A stretch of DNA of 64,000 nucleotides from CBDAUN01 sp965214875 (lineage in GTDB: Bacteria > Pseudomonadota > Gammaproteobacteria > Arenicellales > JAJDZL01), in assembly GCA_965214875.1 (NCBI GenBank), contig OZ243980.1, positions 1,364,001 to 1,428,000 on the forward strand, given 5' to 3'. The stretch's first letter is position 1. The number at the start of each line of letters is the position of its first letter. Shown piece after piece: positions 26,500 through 35,018 of the stretch. The position numbers were made by a program, and so were the translations under genes. The notes below the pieces were generated by a model. That model made no database searches. It was not told the DNA's origin and was given only the letters and a program-made list of their open reading frames with translations.

Positions 26500-27766
26500 A
26501 ATGATTCACTTTTCTACCATTAAGTTCATAATCGATCAAGATCGGCGTTTCGACATGGATTGCGACCGCTTGGCCTGCTTTAACATAGACCGCGTCAAAT
26601 GAGTTTTGACGACGATCGCTTAACCATTGCGAAATATCCGAAAGAGCCTCTTCAGTCGCTCTTCCCACAATAAAATCATCGATATTGCCAGTCAGCGATT
26701 CGGTAGTTTCACCTGTCGCAGAACTTGTGGTGGTGGTTTGCGCATTAGCAAACGCACTGCCGGCGGCAGCGGCGGTGTTTACCAGTGTTGCTTGTGCTAA
26801 AAACTGTGCCGCGTTAGTTTTCAATTCGCCGTTGATGCAAGGGTTTCCGCGTTCATCAGAAATCCATCCAAGCCCGGAGTTGAGATTGTCCACGCTTGCA
26901 TCCGTTCGCACAGTACGAATAGTTCCATCAGAAAAGATATAGGCCGCGGTATCGATATTGCCAGATACGCACGACAAGGCGAAGTCACCTCGCGCCGTTC
27001 CCGACCAAAGCATGCCAGAGATTTGCGGTATGCGATGTCCGTTGGCGGCTAGATTTTCAGCCCCTGTGATGATTTTGAATCGCCAAGGATCCTCTAGCCT
27101 GCCTTGCACAGGAATTCTGCCAACTAGGGCGGTTAGCGCAGTACCGTTGAGCAGTGTGGTCGTGGGCGGAATTGTGTAGTGAGCTGAAAGACCTTCGGCT
27201 AGCGAGCCTGAGCCTAGAACATCTGACTCAATTGCCGCTGCGCTATTCAAGCCGTCATCGAACGCCTGGAATTGATCGGACTGGTAAGGATACGCTTGTG
27301 CATCGACAGATTCTAGCCAGGTGAATTGTGTGGTTGGCGATAGGGCAGAAGAGGGTGCGTAGGATTGTTGATCGTTTATTTTCTGATCCAGGGTATCTGT
27401 GCGCAGGTTTAATTCATAAATCGATTCTTCTATGCCTCGAAGCAACTCTGCATCATGCGCACCGGCCTCACTGCTTCCCATCTGATTAATCAGCGCTCGA
27501 AAGTCATCTCGAATCCGGTCGCGTTCTAACTGCGCGAATTCTTGCCCATCAGCAATCAGTTGCTCAAGATTCGAAATTTTGGCCGCGACCGCTCGAACCT
27601 CTTCAGCTGCGCTATCCCTGTCGGTCAACTCAGTGTTTTGACCTCCACTGTTGCCATCGGGGTTTAATACAGGCTCGAGCCCGGGAAATTTGATTGGGCT
27701 AGAAAACCATGCAACCATGCCAACCGTCAACATGAATGCAGAAAATATGAGTGCTCGAGCCTTCAT
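26456..27766 (-). CDS. ICE T4SS protein, TIGR03752 / PFL_4705 family (TraB/VirB10-like)
   Basis: About 436 residues. A single N-terminal membrane segment (about residues 5-20) is followed by a coiled-coil-rich region (about 50-130, with LEQLIADGQEF and ELLRGIEESI) and a beta-rich C-terminal domain. This architecture matches TraB/VirB10 proteins that span the periplasm and link inner- and outer-membrane complexes. Met at 27,787 is an alternative start that would overlap the previous gene by 14 bases. It is co-transcribed with both neighbours. Confidence 0.83.
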   Translation of the reverse strand: MKARALIFSAFMLTVGMVAWFSSPIKFPGLEPVLNPDGNSGGQNTELTDRDSAAEEVRAVAAKISNLEQLIADGQEFAQLERDRIRDDFRALINQMGSSEAGAHDAELLRGIEESIYELNLRTDTLDQKINDQQSYAPSSALSPTTQFTWLESVDAQAYPYQSDQFQAFDDGLNSAAAIESDVLGSGSLAEGLSAHYTIPPTTTLLNGTALTALVGRIPVQGRLEDPWRFKIITGAENLAANGHRIPQISGMLWSGTARGDFALSCVSGNIDTAAYIFSDGTIRTVRTDASVDNLNSGLGWISDERGNPCINGELKTNAAQFLAQATLVNTAAAAGSAFANAQTTTTSSATGETTESLTGNIDDFIVGRATEEALSDISQWLSDRRQNSFDAVYVKAGQAVAIHVETPILIDYELNGRKVNHFGHASTNQHLGWHD

Positions 27767-27773
27767 CACGTCA

Positions 27774-28574
27774 TCAGGTCGCTGCATCCTGGAAGGGAAA
27801 ATCTGAAATCAGCACAACGACCGTGGAGTCGAGCGAATCTCCTTTTGGACTAAGACGCGCATGGAGAAATGAAGCTGTTCGCCAGGCACCGATAATTTCG
27901 CGCGGATCTAAAGTTACGTGCTCATCAAGATTATTTGAGATTTTTACGGCGGTGATGTAGTAGTCCGGCGATCGCCAGCTAGCTATTGGAATTGCTACTA
28001 CTCCATTGGCGCATAGCGTGGGGTGCCGGTTAGCACATCGGAACAATTCTAAAGGCTCTGACTTGACCGGTATTTTCACGATCCCTGAGAGTGGCTTGAG
28101 CAAGCGCTTTGGGGCGTACATCTGTTGAGCTGCCCAGCGCGTGAGCGTGGCAAATCCATGTCGTGGCTGTTCTATCGTTGCGGTGGAATGATTTTGCAAG
28201 GAAGGTGGAAAACGAACCGTAAGCGGCAAGCTCGGAGCGTCTCGTGTGCCTGCACTTGCTTCAAGAATCAGTCGCCCCAGTGGGCGCGCGAGTACCACGA
28301 TCCGCGTTTTTGAGAATTGTTCACGAGGAGTGAGCCAAAATTGGTTTCCTATAACCTGCATATCGAGTTGGTAGGTCAAATGCGATGGAATGCCAACGCT
28401 AATCGACTCTGCTTCCAATACTGTTACAGCGAGTTCCGAACCGACCGACATCTCAAGCTGGATTGGCGACCCGCGCCACACCACTTCGATCGATTCGGCG
28501 ATGGTAACGTTGCAGACTGGCAAAAGGATGAATGCGACGAGCGAGCGTAGTGAAGAGTGCGTACGATAATTCAT
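27774..28574 (-). CDS. ICE T4SS protein, TIGR03749 / PFL_4704 family (TraK-like)
   Basis: 266 residues with a signal peptide (cleavage near TIAES, residue 28) and an otherwise soluble, beta-rich protein. It follows the PFL_4704 family, the periplasmic/outer-membrane component related to TraK/VirB9 of the T4SS core. It lies ten bases after TIGR03746 and slightly overlaps the TIGR03752 gene, in the standard order of the class. Confidence 0.82.
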   Translation of the reverse strand: MNYRTHSSLRSLVAFILLPVCNVTIAESIEVVWRGSPIQLEMSVGSELAVTVLEAESISVGIPSHLTYQLDMQVIGNQFWLTPREQFSKTRIVVLARPLGRLILEASAGTRDAPSLPLTVRFPPSLQNHSTATIEQPRHGFATLTRWAAQQMYAPKRLLKPLSGIVKIPVKSEPLELFRCANRHPTLCANGVVAIPIASWRSPDYYITAVKISNNLDEHVTLDPREIIGAWRTASFLHARLSPKGDSLDSTVVVLISDFPFQDAAT

Positions 28575-28583
28575 GACTTGGTC

Positions 28584-29192
28584 TTACACAATTCTCTCAG
28601 GTGGGTGCGGCAGTGAATCAAGCAGTAGTCCCCAAGGGTTGGATTCAGGGTCGATCGGTTGGTATAGAACGCGAATTGAAAATCGCACCCGAACCCGCTT
28701 AACCGGCACACCGCCAATGTCCTCGTTCAACTCTACGTCCAGAGTTACCTTCCAGATATCGGGAGATTCGCTGATTACAGAATCTTGATAGCTTGCATTC
28801 GAACTTGGCAAAAGGTATCGGGTGCGCCCCTTGAGCTCCGATGCCCGCTGAATGCTTTCATGTTTCAGCCATGCCTTGAACGACGGCGTGACGAATGCAG
28901 TGAGCCGGTCCAGATTATCCGAATAATCCTGAAGGCAGTCGGTTTTGCAACGGTTTAGTTGCTGCCATATATAGCCTGTAAAATTGTAGACCTCCCAGGG
29001 GTGGATCGTATTCAGGGTCAACTGGCTCCCATAACGTAGATTTGGCGGAATGCTGATCCGCTGATTATTTGTGGCGTTGTGCCAGCCCAAGAGAGAAACT
29101 AGAAGGCCAGCAGACAATAGAAATGTAACAACGCGCAGCGTGCGAATATGGCTATAGAGATTAGCATCGGCGTGAACGTAGCGCCTTTTCAT
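28584..29192 (-). CDS. ICE T4SS protein, TIGR03746 / PFL_4703 family (TraE-like)
   Basis: 202 residues: short cytoplasmic N-terminus, one membrane segment (about 20-38) and a periplasmic domain with IPPNLRYGSQLTLN and VRVRFSIRVLYQ. This is the pattern of TraE/VirB8-like bitopic proteins, named PFL_4703 in this ICE class. It overlaps the preceding gene by four bases (ATGA). Confidence 0.83.
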   Translation of the reverse strand: MKRRYVHADANLYSHIRTLRVVTFLLSAGLLVSLLGWHNATNNQRISIPPNLRYGSQLTLNTIHPWEVYNFTGYIWQQLNRCKTDCLQDYSDNLDRLTAFVTPSFKAWLKHESIQRASELKGRTRYLLPSSNASYQDSVISESPDIWKVTLDVELNEDIGGVPVKRVRVRFSIRVLYQPIDPESNPWGLLLDSLPHPPERIV

Positions 29193-29545
29193 GAATTAAA
29201 CTCTCTCGCAGTACGCCAAAATCCGGATTTGTAGATGAGTTGTGCAGATAGAATCGGATGAGTTTGACAGGCGACCGTACGGATTAGCCATCCTTCCGGC
29301 TTACCGTATTTCACTTTCCGATAGACGGTTGCTGCGGTACTTACAATCAGCAATGTGCCGGTTGTCTGCAATGCGAACCCGAAAAATAGTACATGTATTC
29401 CGTCAACGCTCAGCATGGCAAGCGCTAGAGAAACTGGCAGGCATAGGAACGAAACGATCGCGGTGAGGATGAACAGCTCTGTCGCGCCGCATCCTTGGTA
29501 GAGCGGGGTCTCGAATTCCAGAGGTGAGCAAGGTGCTAGCATCAT
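29189..29545 (-). CDS. ICE T4SS membrane protein, TIGR03750 family (TraL-like)
   Basis: 118 residues with two hydrophobic segments (about 25-45 and 50-72) after a short N-terminus containing PLYQGCGATELF, the equivalent of the family's P-x-F-R-G start. It corresponds to the TraL/VirB3-like inner-membrane component. The chosen start at 29,545 lies directly after the stop of the TIGR03745 gene; a longer frame to 29,653 would run through that gene and is not credible. Confidence 0.8.
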   Translation of the reverse strand: MMLAPCSPLEFETPLYQGCGATELFILTAIVSFLCLPVSLALAMLSVDGIHVLFFGFALQTTGTLLIVSTAATVYRKVKYGKPEGWLIRTVACQTHPILSAQLIYKSGFWRTAREFNS

Positions 29546-29547
29546 GT

Positions 29548-29931
29548 TTATGCGATCAGCGACGAAAGTCGTTCTGATCCCCACCAGGCGCCGAAAATAA
29601 CCACCAGAATGACTAATATGCCAGCACCGAAAAATGCTGCGAATTTGCCCCATTCGCCTTTCTTTCTGGCTTCATTCACCTCTGAAATAAGCCCACCCGA
29701 AAATGCAAGAATGGCCAAGATGACAACGATTCCAAGCCCAAGAAAAATGATGTATTTCAAAATGGATGTGAGATAGGCTATTGGATCCGACTTGTCCAGC
29801 AATGCTGAACCCACCTTTGGCGGTGCCGGCAAAGTGCCTTGAGCGAAGCAAATGTCCCAAGCCATCACACCCACCAGCATGGCCATTGTCAGCAAGATCA
29901 GGTGGCATAAAAACCGGTGCAGGAGAAACAT
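29548..29931 (-). CDS. ICE T4SS membrane protein, TIGR03745 / PFL_4702 family
   Basis: 127 residues: signal peptide (hydrophobic 8-27, cleavage near CFAQG), a short periplasmic piece, then two membrane segments flanking EVNEARKKGEWGKF. This is the small pilin/VirB2-like protein of the class. It is followed with no real gap by TIGR03750. Confidence 0.83.
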   Translation of the reverse strand: MFLLHRFLCHLILLTMAMLVGVMAWDICFAQGTLPAPPKVGSALLDKSDPIAYLTSILKYIIFLGLGIVVILAILAFSGGLISEVNEARKKGEWGKFAAFFGAGILVILVVIFGAWWGSERLSSLIA

Positions 29932-29944
29932 GCGTTAACCCTCG

Positions 29945-30238
29945 TTATAGAAATGCGATGAATGCAAGCACGATCAAAGTGACCATCAGTGAGCGGGCGC
30001 ACCCTCCAAGCAGGCCCAGAAAAGTCAGCTGGTTGCCCCTAAGTTGCGCCAGCGTAGAATAGGTCACCCAGATCCACCACCAGATATAGGCAGCCGCAAC
30101 AATTGATCCGATAATTGTGCGTAGAAGATTTATGTCTAGTGAGAGCGAACCCATGACTCCAGAGAAGCTAGTGCCGAAAGTTTCCGGGAATCGTGTCGAC
30201 TGCTCGGGGGGCACGATCCGGAAGGTTAACATGTGCAT
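29945..30238 (-). CDS. ICE T4SS membrane protein, TIGR03758 / PFL_4701 family
   Basis: About 97 residues from Met at 30,238, although Met at 30,232 or a GTG at 30,214 are possible. The family core (FSGVMGSLSLDINLLRT, then two membrane segments) begins about 20 residues in, so the start is uncertain. It overlaps the end of the RAQPRD gene, which is usual in this block. Small inner-membrane T4SS component of unknown exact role. Confidence 0.75.
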   Translation of the reverse strand: MHMLTFRIVPPEQSTRFPETFGTSFSGVMGSLSLDINLLRTIIGSIVAAAYIWWWIWVTYSTLAQLRGNQLTFLGLLGGCARSLMVTLIVLAFIAFL

Positions 30239-30557
30239 CGATGCCTGCTGTGATAAGGTCAAGATCGTATCTGAGCCGTTGATAGTCGAAGTGCATTCGA
30301 GCATCGGGATTCGCAAATGTTTCCGCTTCGCTGATCAAGTGCCCCAATTCTCGTATTGCTCGAGAGATTCGTTGCAGGGTGCTTTTTTCGCGCGAATTGC
30401 TTCTTGCGATGATGTGATTTGCGACGGTTGGCGCAAGATCCGCATCGGAAGTGACTGGTTCTTCGCTTCCGAGCTCGCTAGTGCTTGCATTCATGCAAGC
30501 ACTAGCGAGTGTGCAGAGCATTATTGTCCATAGCAATTTGCAAAGCGATTGGTGCAT
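30168..30557 (-). CDS. RAQPRD family ICE protein (TIGR01690), lipoprotein-like
   Basis: 129 residues. The C-terminal part RISRAIRELGHLISEAETF followed by FDYQRLRYDLDLITAGI is the RAQPRD family signature; the protein is exported. The signal region ends LASAC (Cys21), a good lipobox, so it may be lipid-anchored. The DNA coding the end of the signal peptide and the next residues contains a perfect 17-bp hairpin (30,474-30,509), which could affect translation. It is the first gene of the surviving T4SS block; the genes that normally precede it (TIGR03747, traD) are gone. Confidence 0.78.
   Translation of the reverse strand: MHQSLCKLLWTIMLCTLASACMNASTSELGSEEPVTSDADLAPTVANHIIARSNSREKSTLQRISRAIRELGHLISEAETFANPDARMHFDYQRLRYDLDLITAGIDAHVNLPDRAPRAVDTIPGNFRH
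30474..30509. repeat. Perfect 17-bp inverted repeat with 2-base loop inside the RAQPRD gene
   Basis: Arm 1 at 30,474-30,490 (CTCGCTAGTGCTTGCAT) and arm 2 at 30,493-30,509 are exact reverse complements separated by TC. It lies over codons just after the signal peptide. In mRNA it would be a very stable stem about 50 bases from the start codon. Confidence 0.85.
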
Positions 30558-30629
30558 GATGCTGTCTATACATTTTCATCAGCATTTGCTCATTAAAAAA
30601 TGTAGAACATATAGTGTTGAATTTTTGCA

Positions 30630-30800
30630 TTCGATTCAATTTCGATGCTTTGACTTGTTTAGACGATGCGCCTCGATGCAATGCAAGGTGTTTCGCATTC
30701 TGCAATGGCAGTCCGGGCAAAAGAGAATGAAAGCCTTTTCTGGACAGATTCACCGACTTTGAGCAAGGCCGACAAAAACTTTCACCGAGCACTTATATCA
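30630..30800 (-). pseudogene. Possible frameshifted zinc-ribbon gene remnant
   Basis: The minus strand reads ESFCRPCSKSVNLSRK in one frame and then, one base shifted, AFILFCPDCHCRMRNTLHC. Two CxxC pairs in this spacing look like a small zinc-ribbon protein broken by a frameshift. No family can be named and chance cannot be excluded. Confidence 0.3.
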
Positions 30801-31051
30801 GTCGGTGACCTTCATTCGATTTCGTTGTAGCGCACCTATCACGGTGCGTTGCCGCCAGCATTCAGGTTGCGGTATTTCAACTAGCTGGAAGATTGGCTAA
30901 CAGTGCTTGCTTTTGAATCGAGAACTTTCGTGTTTGCCATGGGGAGCGTCAACGAGTCGAATTGATCCCGCGCGGCAACCGATAATCTTGTTGCGCGATT
31001 GCGAAGTAGGCGAGGCTCAGTTCAAGCGCACGAGGATACGGCGAAAGTCTA

Positions 31052-31240
31052 TTGCTGCAATCTTCCGTGCGCTGGCCACCTGAACAGTCTCGCATATATC
31101 TGACCCGGGACACACAGCTCGCCGACCTCGGCTTCCAGAGCCAGCGCAATCATCCGCCGTGCGCTCTCGCGAGCCATCTCGGTCAGCGAATCGGAAAATT
31201 GGCCGTGCGCTTCAAGCAAAATAACGTTATTCTTGCTCAT
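31052..31240 (-). pseudogene. IS256-family transposase N-terminal fragment
   Basis: About 40 residues from Met at 31,240 (DSLTEMARESARRMIALALEAEVGEL) match the start of IS256-type transposases (..ARRLIxxALEAEVxEL). After that the resemblance stops at the point where the 20-base repeat at 31,085-31,104 occurs, and the frame ends soon after. No C-terminal DDE part is present. It marks the scar where the traD region of the ICE is missing. Confidence 0.55.
31085..31104. repeat. Second copy of the hairpin-arm sequence found at 16.5 kb
   Basis: CAGTCTCGCATATATCTGAC matches the right arm of the 16,491-16,571 hairpin at 17 of 20 positions. Here it is single, not in a hairpin, and sits at the break point of the IS256 fragment. 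It may be the end of the same kind of mobile element. Confidence 0.55.
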
Positions 31241-31453
31241 GAGCCTTCGAACCCCGCGCCGCGGGGCGGGCCACCAACCTCGTAGAAACGGATATTTTGC
31301 AAGTATTATAAATTCAATTACTTATGAATTTAGTTTCTGCAAAGCAGTATGCCTATCTGGTTGGTTGCAGATTTTTTTCGAATCTACCGTCAGACCAGTT
31401 GCGCCACTTTTTTTCAACTCCCGTCAAACATTACTTTTGGCAATATCTCGACA

Positions 31454-32791
31454 ATGACCGCCTGCAACGTTCCAAATCGCACTATCTTCTGCGGCGATAA
31501 TCTGGATGTGCTGAGAGGCATCAATTCGGAATGCATCGACCTGATCTATCTTGACCCGCCGTTCAACAAGAACAAGAAGTTTACCGCGCCGATCGGGAGT
31601 AGCGCGGAAGGGGCAGAGTTCAGCGACATATTCAGGCAGGAAGATGTCAAGGACGAGTGGCTTGGCACAATCAAGGAAGATCACCCAGAGCTGTATCACT
31701 ATCTGAACGGCATCAGGGGAGTCGGCAAGTCGTACAATTTTGCTTACTTGGCTTATATGGCAATACGGCTGATTGAGTGCTGGCGGGTGTTGAAACCGAC
31801 AGGATCAATCTACCTGCACTGCGATCCGACTATGAGTCACTATCTGAAAACAACAATGGATTGCGTTTTTGATGAAGATGGTTTTCGTAATGAATTGGTT
31901 TGGTGCTATACAGGCCCAAGCAATGTCCGCAAATATTTTCCAAGAAAGCATGATGTGATTTTGTTCTATGCCATGCAAAAGTCCAATTTCAATCGAGATG
32001 CGGTTCGCGTACCCTACAACCCCGAGACAATGGCGAGAAGGGGTAGAGTTGAAGGAGCGCAAAGCATCATCTCGCCATCAGCGGAAACGCAGCAGCGCCG
32101 AAGCAGAGAAACTGTAACGAAGCTATTCGGCGATGGCAAGGTGCCCGAAGATTGGTGGCTCGATATATCAGCGCTTACAAACCAAGTGGAGCGCATCGGC
32201 TATCCGACACAGAAGCCCCTGGCCTTGCTAGACCGCATTATCAAAGCGTCAAGCAACGAGGGCGATATGGTGCTGGACCCGTTCTGCGGGTGCGCCACAA
32301 CCTGTGTGGCAGCTGAGCGGCTGGGCAGGCAGTGGATCGGCATAGATGTATCGTTCAAAGCCTACGAGCTGGTCAAGGAGCGACTGAAAAAAGAGGCTGC
32401 CGATCCAGAGGACATATTCAAGCATCAGAATGAAATTCACAATAAAACCGATCCGCCCAAGCGAACGGATTTAGCGATTGACCATCGCGAAAAAAAGTTT
32501 GTCTATATCATTTCCCATCCGGCTTATCCGGGTGAATACAAGGTCGGCATTGCCAAAAACTGGCAATCGCGCTTGAATGCCTATCAGACTTCCGACCCTG
32601 ACCGGCAATATCAATGCGAGTTCAAATTGGAAACGCCGCTATTTCGCGAGACCGAAAAGCATATCCATGAAACGTTTCCAAACAAGCATGAGTGGGTGCA
32701 TGGGGATTTGAAGGACATCAAGAATGCTATAGCAAAATTTGGAATTAAAAATGAAATCAAAATCCCGGCAACCCAAAAAATATCGAAATGA
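31454..32791 (+). CDS. DNA methyltransferase (beta-class N6/N4) fused to a T5orf172/GIY-YIG-like domain, paralogue 2
   Basis: 445 residues, paralogue of the protein at 19,236-20,531. Motif IV DPPF (34-37) and motif I DPFCGCATT (about 275-283) are in beta-class order; the C-terminal T5orf172 domain carries FVYII, KVGIAKNWQSRLNAYQTSDP and a Glu in RETEKHIHETF. The two proteins are almost identical over the first 70 residues and from the TQKP block to the end, but the region between FRN and TQKP (nt about 31,890-32,205) is unrelated, indicating different DNA targets. Homology with the paralogue begins at the Met at 31,454, so this start is preferred over 31,349. It stands on the plus strand in the gap where traD and neighbours are expected. 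No separate endonuclease gene is next to it. Confidence 0.88.
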   Translation: MTACNVPNRTIFCGDNLDVLRGINSECIDLIYLDPPFNKNKKFTAPIGSSAEGAEFSDIFRQEDVKDEWLGTIKEDHPELYHYLNGIRGVGKSYNFAYLAYMAIRLIECWRVLKPTGSIYLHCDPTMSHYLKTTMDCVFDEDGFRNELVWCYTGPSNVRKYFPRKHDVILFYAMQKSNFNRDAVRVPYNPETMARRGRVEGAQSIISPSAETQQRRSRETVTKLFGDGKVPEDWWLDISALTNQVERIGYPTQKPLALLDRIIKASSNEGDMVLDPFCGCATTCVAAERLGRQWIGIDVSFKAYELVKERLKKEAADPEDIFKHQNEIHNKTDPPKRTDLAIDHREKKFVYIISHPAYPGEYKVGIAKNWQSRLNAYQTSDPDRQYQCEFKLETPLFRETEKHIHETFPNKHEWVHGDLKDIKNAIAKFGIKNEIKIPATQKISK

Positions 32792-33039
32792 CCTTTGTAT
32801 CAACGCTACCCGGGAGCAGGTTCGGGTAGCATCGGTTCGGGGCGCCGCGACAGAAGGCGGCTTATGCGCCGATTCGGAAGCGTGCTGGCTAACTAGTTGA
32901 ATTGATAGCAACACCTGGTTTTGGGGCACTATTCGTTATAATCCCTAAAAATTGCCGCAAGAACTTGTCGTGAATTCGATGCTTTGTACGCTTGAAGTAA
33001 TATTTGCACTTTCCCGCATGCGCCTGCAGGCTTTCGACC

Positions 33040-33732
33040 TTAAGGCACTGTGGCCGAACGTATTGAAGGACTTGACCCGCTGTCCTTGTCACGATTCCTG
33101 AAATTAAGAAATCCATCGGGAACGCTAACGTTCTTGCCGTGGGAGTGATTGACTGTAATTTGCTTGTTGCGTATCAGGTGTTGTGGAATCTTCGCATTTG
33201 CCGTCCATAGGCGCAAGTGTGGAGTTGTTAGCGTCTCACGGATCAGAATGTCAACTTTTCCACCTTGCTCAGCATGCTTGACTGCTCGATTTAAGTTGTT
33301 ACGACACTGCTCGGTATTGCAAAGGTAGGACGTGATTAGCAAGATGCGGTTCTGTTCTTGGATATTGACCTGTTCCTTGACCGTCAAGCGTTTAACCGCA
33401 TCGGCGTATGAGGCTTCAAATTCGCTAATTGCTCGCAGCAATGCAAGTTGCCTTTGTGCCAGCAAATTGGCATAGCGTTCTCTAGCCTTGGGATCAGAAG
33501 CAAAAATGCCAAGCAACTCTAGTGGCGAAATTTGAGAAGATATCAGCCCAACGTAATTTCTTCTCAGTAGCTCATAATCATCCCACTCAGTATTTGAAAG
33601 TCCCCAAGCAGTTGCAGGATGCTCCTTGTTGAAGGAGACATCCGAAGGAGTGCTGGTAGAGTATTCGATTGATGTTTGAGCGAAGCATGGTAAAACCATG
33701 CACAATGCAAAGATCGATAAGACAAGTCTCAT
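33040..33732 (-). CDS. ICE protein, TIGR03759 / PFL_4693 family
   Basis: 230 residues with a signal peptide (cleavage near CFAQT, residue 19). The family hallmark is AWGLSNTEWDDYELL followed by an SPLELLGIFASDPKARERYA block; both are present. It is a periplasmic protein found between the pilus operon and the coupling-protein genes in this ICE class; its function is unknown. The start at 33,732 overlaps the stop of the preceding gene by four bases (ATGA). It is the last gene before the traD gap. Confidence 0.82.
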   Translation of the reverse strand: MRLVLSIFALCMVLPCFAQTSIEYSTSTPSDVSFNKEHPATAWGLSNTEWDDYELLRRNYVGLISSQISPLELLGIFASDPKARERYANLLAQRQLALLRAISEFEASYADAVKRLTVKEQVNIQEQNRILLITSYLCNTEQCRNNLNRAVKHAEQGGKVDILIRETLTTPHLRLWTANAKIPQHLIRNKQITVNHSHGKNVSVPDGFLNFRNRDKDSGSSPSIRSATVP

Positions 33733-34442
33733 CCGCTCACCTCCAGAATAATGTCGTCCTTGGTCGATATGTTCTGAAAGCGAGCCGTGCGCTTCTTCGG
33801 GTCGATTGTGATCAAGCGCCAGCCGGATCGAAACTCGCCAGGCTCTAGCATCGCAAGCCGTCCTTCGAAAGAAATGACGGCATTCCATTTTGATTGCCAT
33901 GAGTCGATCGCAACAAGGTCAAAAGGAGGAGATAGATTGCCTACGCTATTTTTATCTGTTTCGGCATGAGCGATTTGATCACTAAGTGCAGATAAGCTCT
34001 GCTCGATTTTTCGCAGTCGTTTTTCCAGTTTTTCGAAGACAGTGGCGGAGATCTTTTCGAGTGATTCTGCAATGACTCGTTGTGTTATCTCGATGCTCTC
34101 GAACCGCTTGTCCAAATAGGCGTGAGCATCTTCATTGGATTGCATCCTATAAAGGATATCATTGATCACTTCTGCTGGAATCTGCGACATTGATGGGTAT
34201 TCAGTGCCTGCATCGGTAGCGCCTTGTCCATGCAGTTTTTCGATTTCCTGATTGGTCGAGGCATTTTGCGGGCTCAGAACAAATTCTAATGCACTCGGAA
34301 ACAAATCAGAAGACCCCATTCCGTCAACATGGTTATCTGATTGCGCATTTGCGATTGAAGGTGTGATCAAGCATAGGCAGCTGGCCATTCGAGCAACTGC
34401 GCTGCATAATCTGGATCGGCGTTTTATTCGATAGTTCATCAT
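33729..34442 (-). CDS. Exported coiled-coil protein of the ICE pilus/transfer region, unknown function
   Basis: 237 residues from Met at 34,442 (34,439 also possible). Signal peptide with cleavage near NAQSD (about residue 34). Residues about 100-160 form a coiled coil (RVIAESLEKISATVFEKLEKR). The C-terminal 55 residues (WNAVISFEGRLAMLEPGEF, WRLITIDPKKRTARFQN) resemble the small beta domain of PilP-like proteins. No family name can be given with certainty. Its place, coupled to TIGR03759 and downstream of the prepilin peptidase, suggests a periplasmic role in pilus or mating-channel assembly. Confidence 0.6.
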   Translation of the reverse strand: MMNYRIKRRSRLCSAVARMASCLCLITPSIANAQSDNHVDGMGSSDLFPSALEFVLSPQNASTNQEIEKLHGQGATDAGTEYPSMSQIPAEVINDILYRMQSNEDAHAYLDKRFESIEITQRVIAESLEKISATVFEKLEKRLRKIEQSLSALSDQIAHAETDKNSVGNLSPPFDLVAIDSWQSKWNAVISFEGRLAMLEPGEFRSGWRLITIDPKKRTARFQNISTKDDIILEVSG

Positions 34443-34539
34443 CAGTGCCGTTTTGGATAAAGATTCATGCTTGGAAAACATAAATTTTCAGTTCCTTCCG
34501 CTTTAAGTCGGTTTTGCACCCGTAGCCAAGGGTGTAGAT

Positions 34540-34986
34540 TCAATAAAACATCTCCCACACTGCAATTGCTGATCCGGACGCTGACAACCCTACGCCTAGC
34601 GGCATAGGACGCTGCTGGCGCGCATAGATTGCCAAAGTAATTAAAGTCGCTACAACAACCAGAGGTGCCAGCAATTTCCAGCCAAACCATGCGCCAAGCG
34701 ATGCGAGCATTTTTGCATCCCCAAGCCCGATTCCTGGTTCGCAGTTTCGAGCCAAGCGATAGTCATGCATGACTCGCACCGCTACATAGCCACTTGCGGC
34801 CCCGAGCACTGCATCATCGATCAGCGCAAATTGCATCTCGAGATTGAGTAGCAACCCACACCACAAAAGCGGTAGCGTAATGCGGTCTGGGAGCTGATTT
34901 CTCTTGTGGTCGTGGATTCCGGCTTTGCATAGCGCGAGGACCAGCGCAGTCAAGCAGGCAACGTGGATTAGTTGGTCGACTATCAT
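34540..34986 (-). CDS. pilU: Prepilin peptidase, type IVB (PilU-like, A24 family)
   Basis: 148 residues, the short form of A24 aspartic peptidases lacking the methylase domain. Both catalytic Asp are seen: the first in the HDHKRNQLPD segment (about residue 34) and the second in IGLGDAKML (about 91). Five or so hydrophobic segments. It processes PilS and PilV leaders at the inner membrane. The start at 34,986 lies 32 bases after the pilV stop; a frame to 35,055 adds an unlikely basic extension. In R64 and SPI-7 the homologue likewise sits beside the pilin genes. Confidence 0.88.
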   Translation of the reverse strand: MIVDQLIHVACLTALVLALCKAGIHDHKRNQLPDRITLPLLWCGLLLNLEMQFALIDDAVLGAASGYVAVRVMHDYRLARNCEPGIGLGDAKMLASLGAWFGWKLLAPLVVVATLITLAIYARQQRPMPLGVGLSASGSAIAVWEMFY

Positions 34987-35018
34987 TGTCGATTTCACTT
35001 GCTTTTGCTCGCCTTTGC

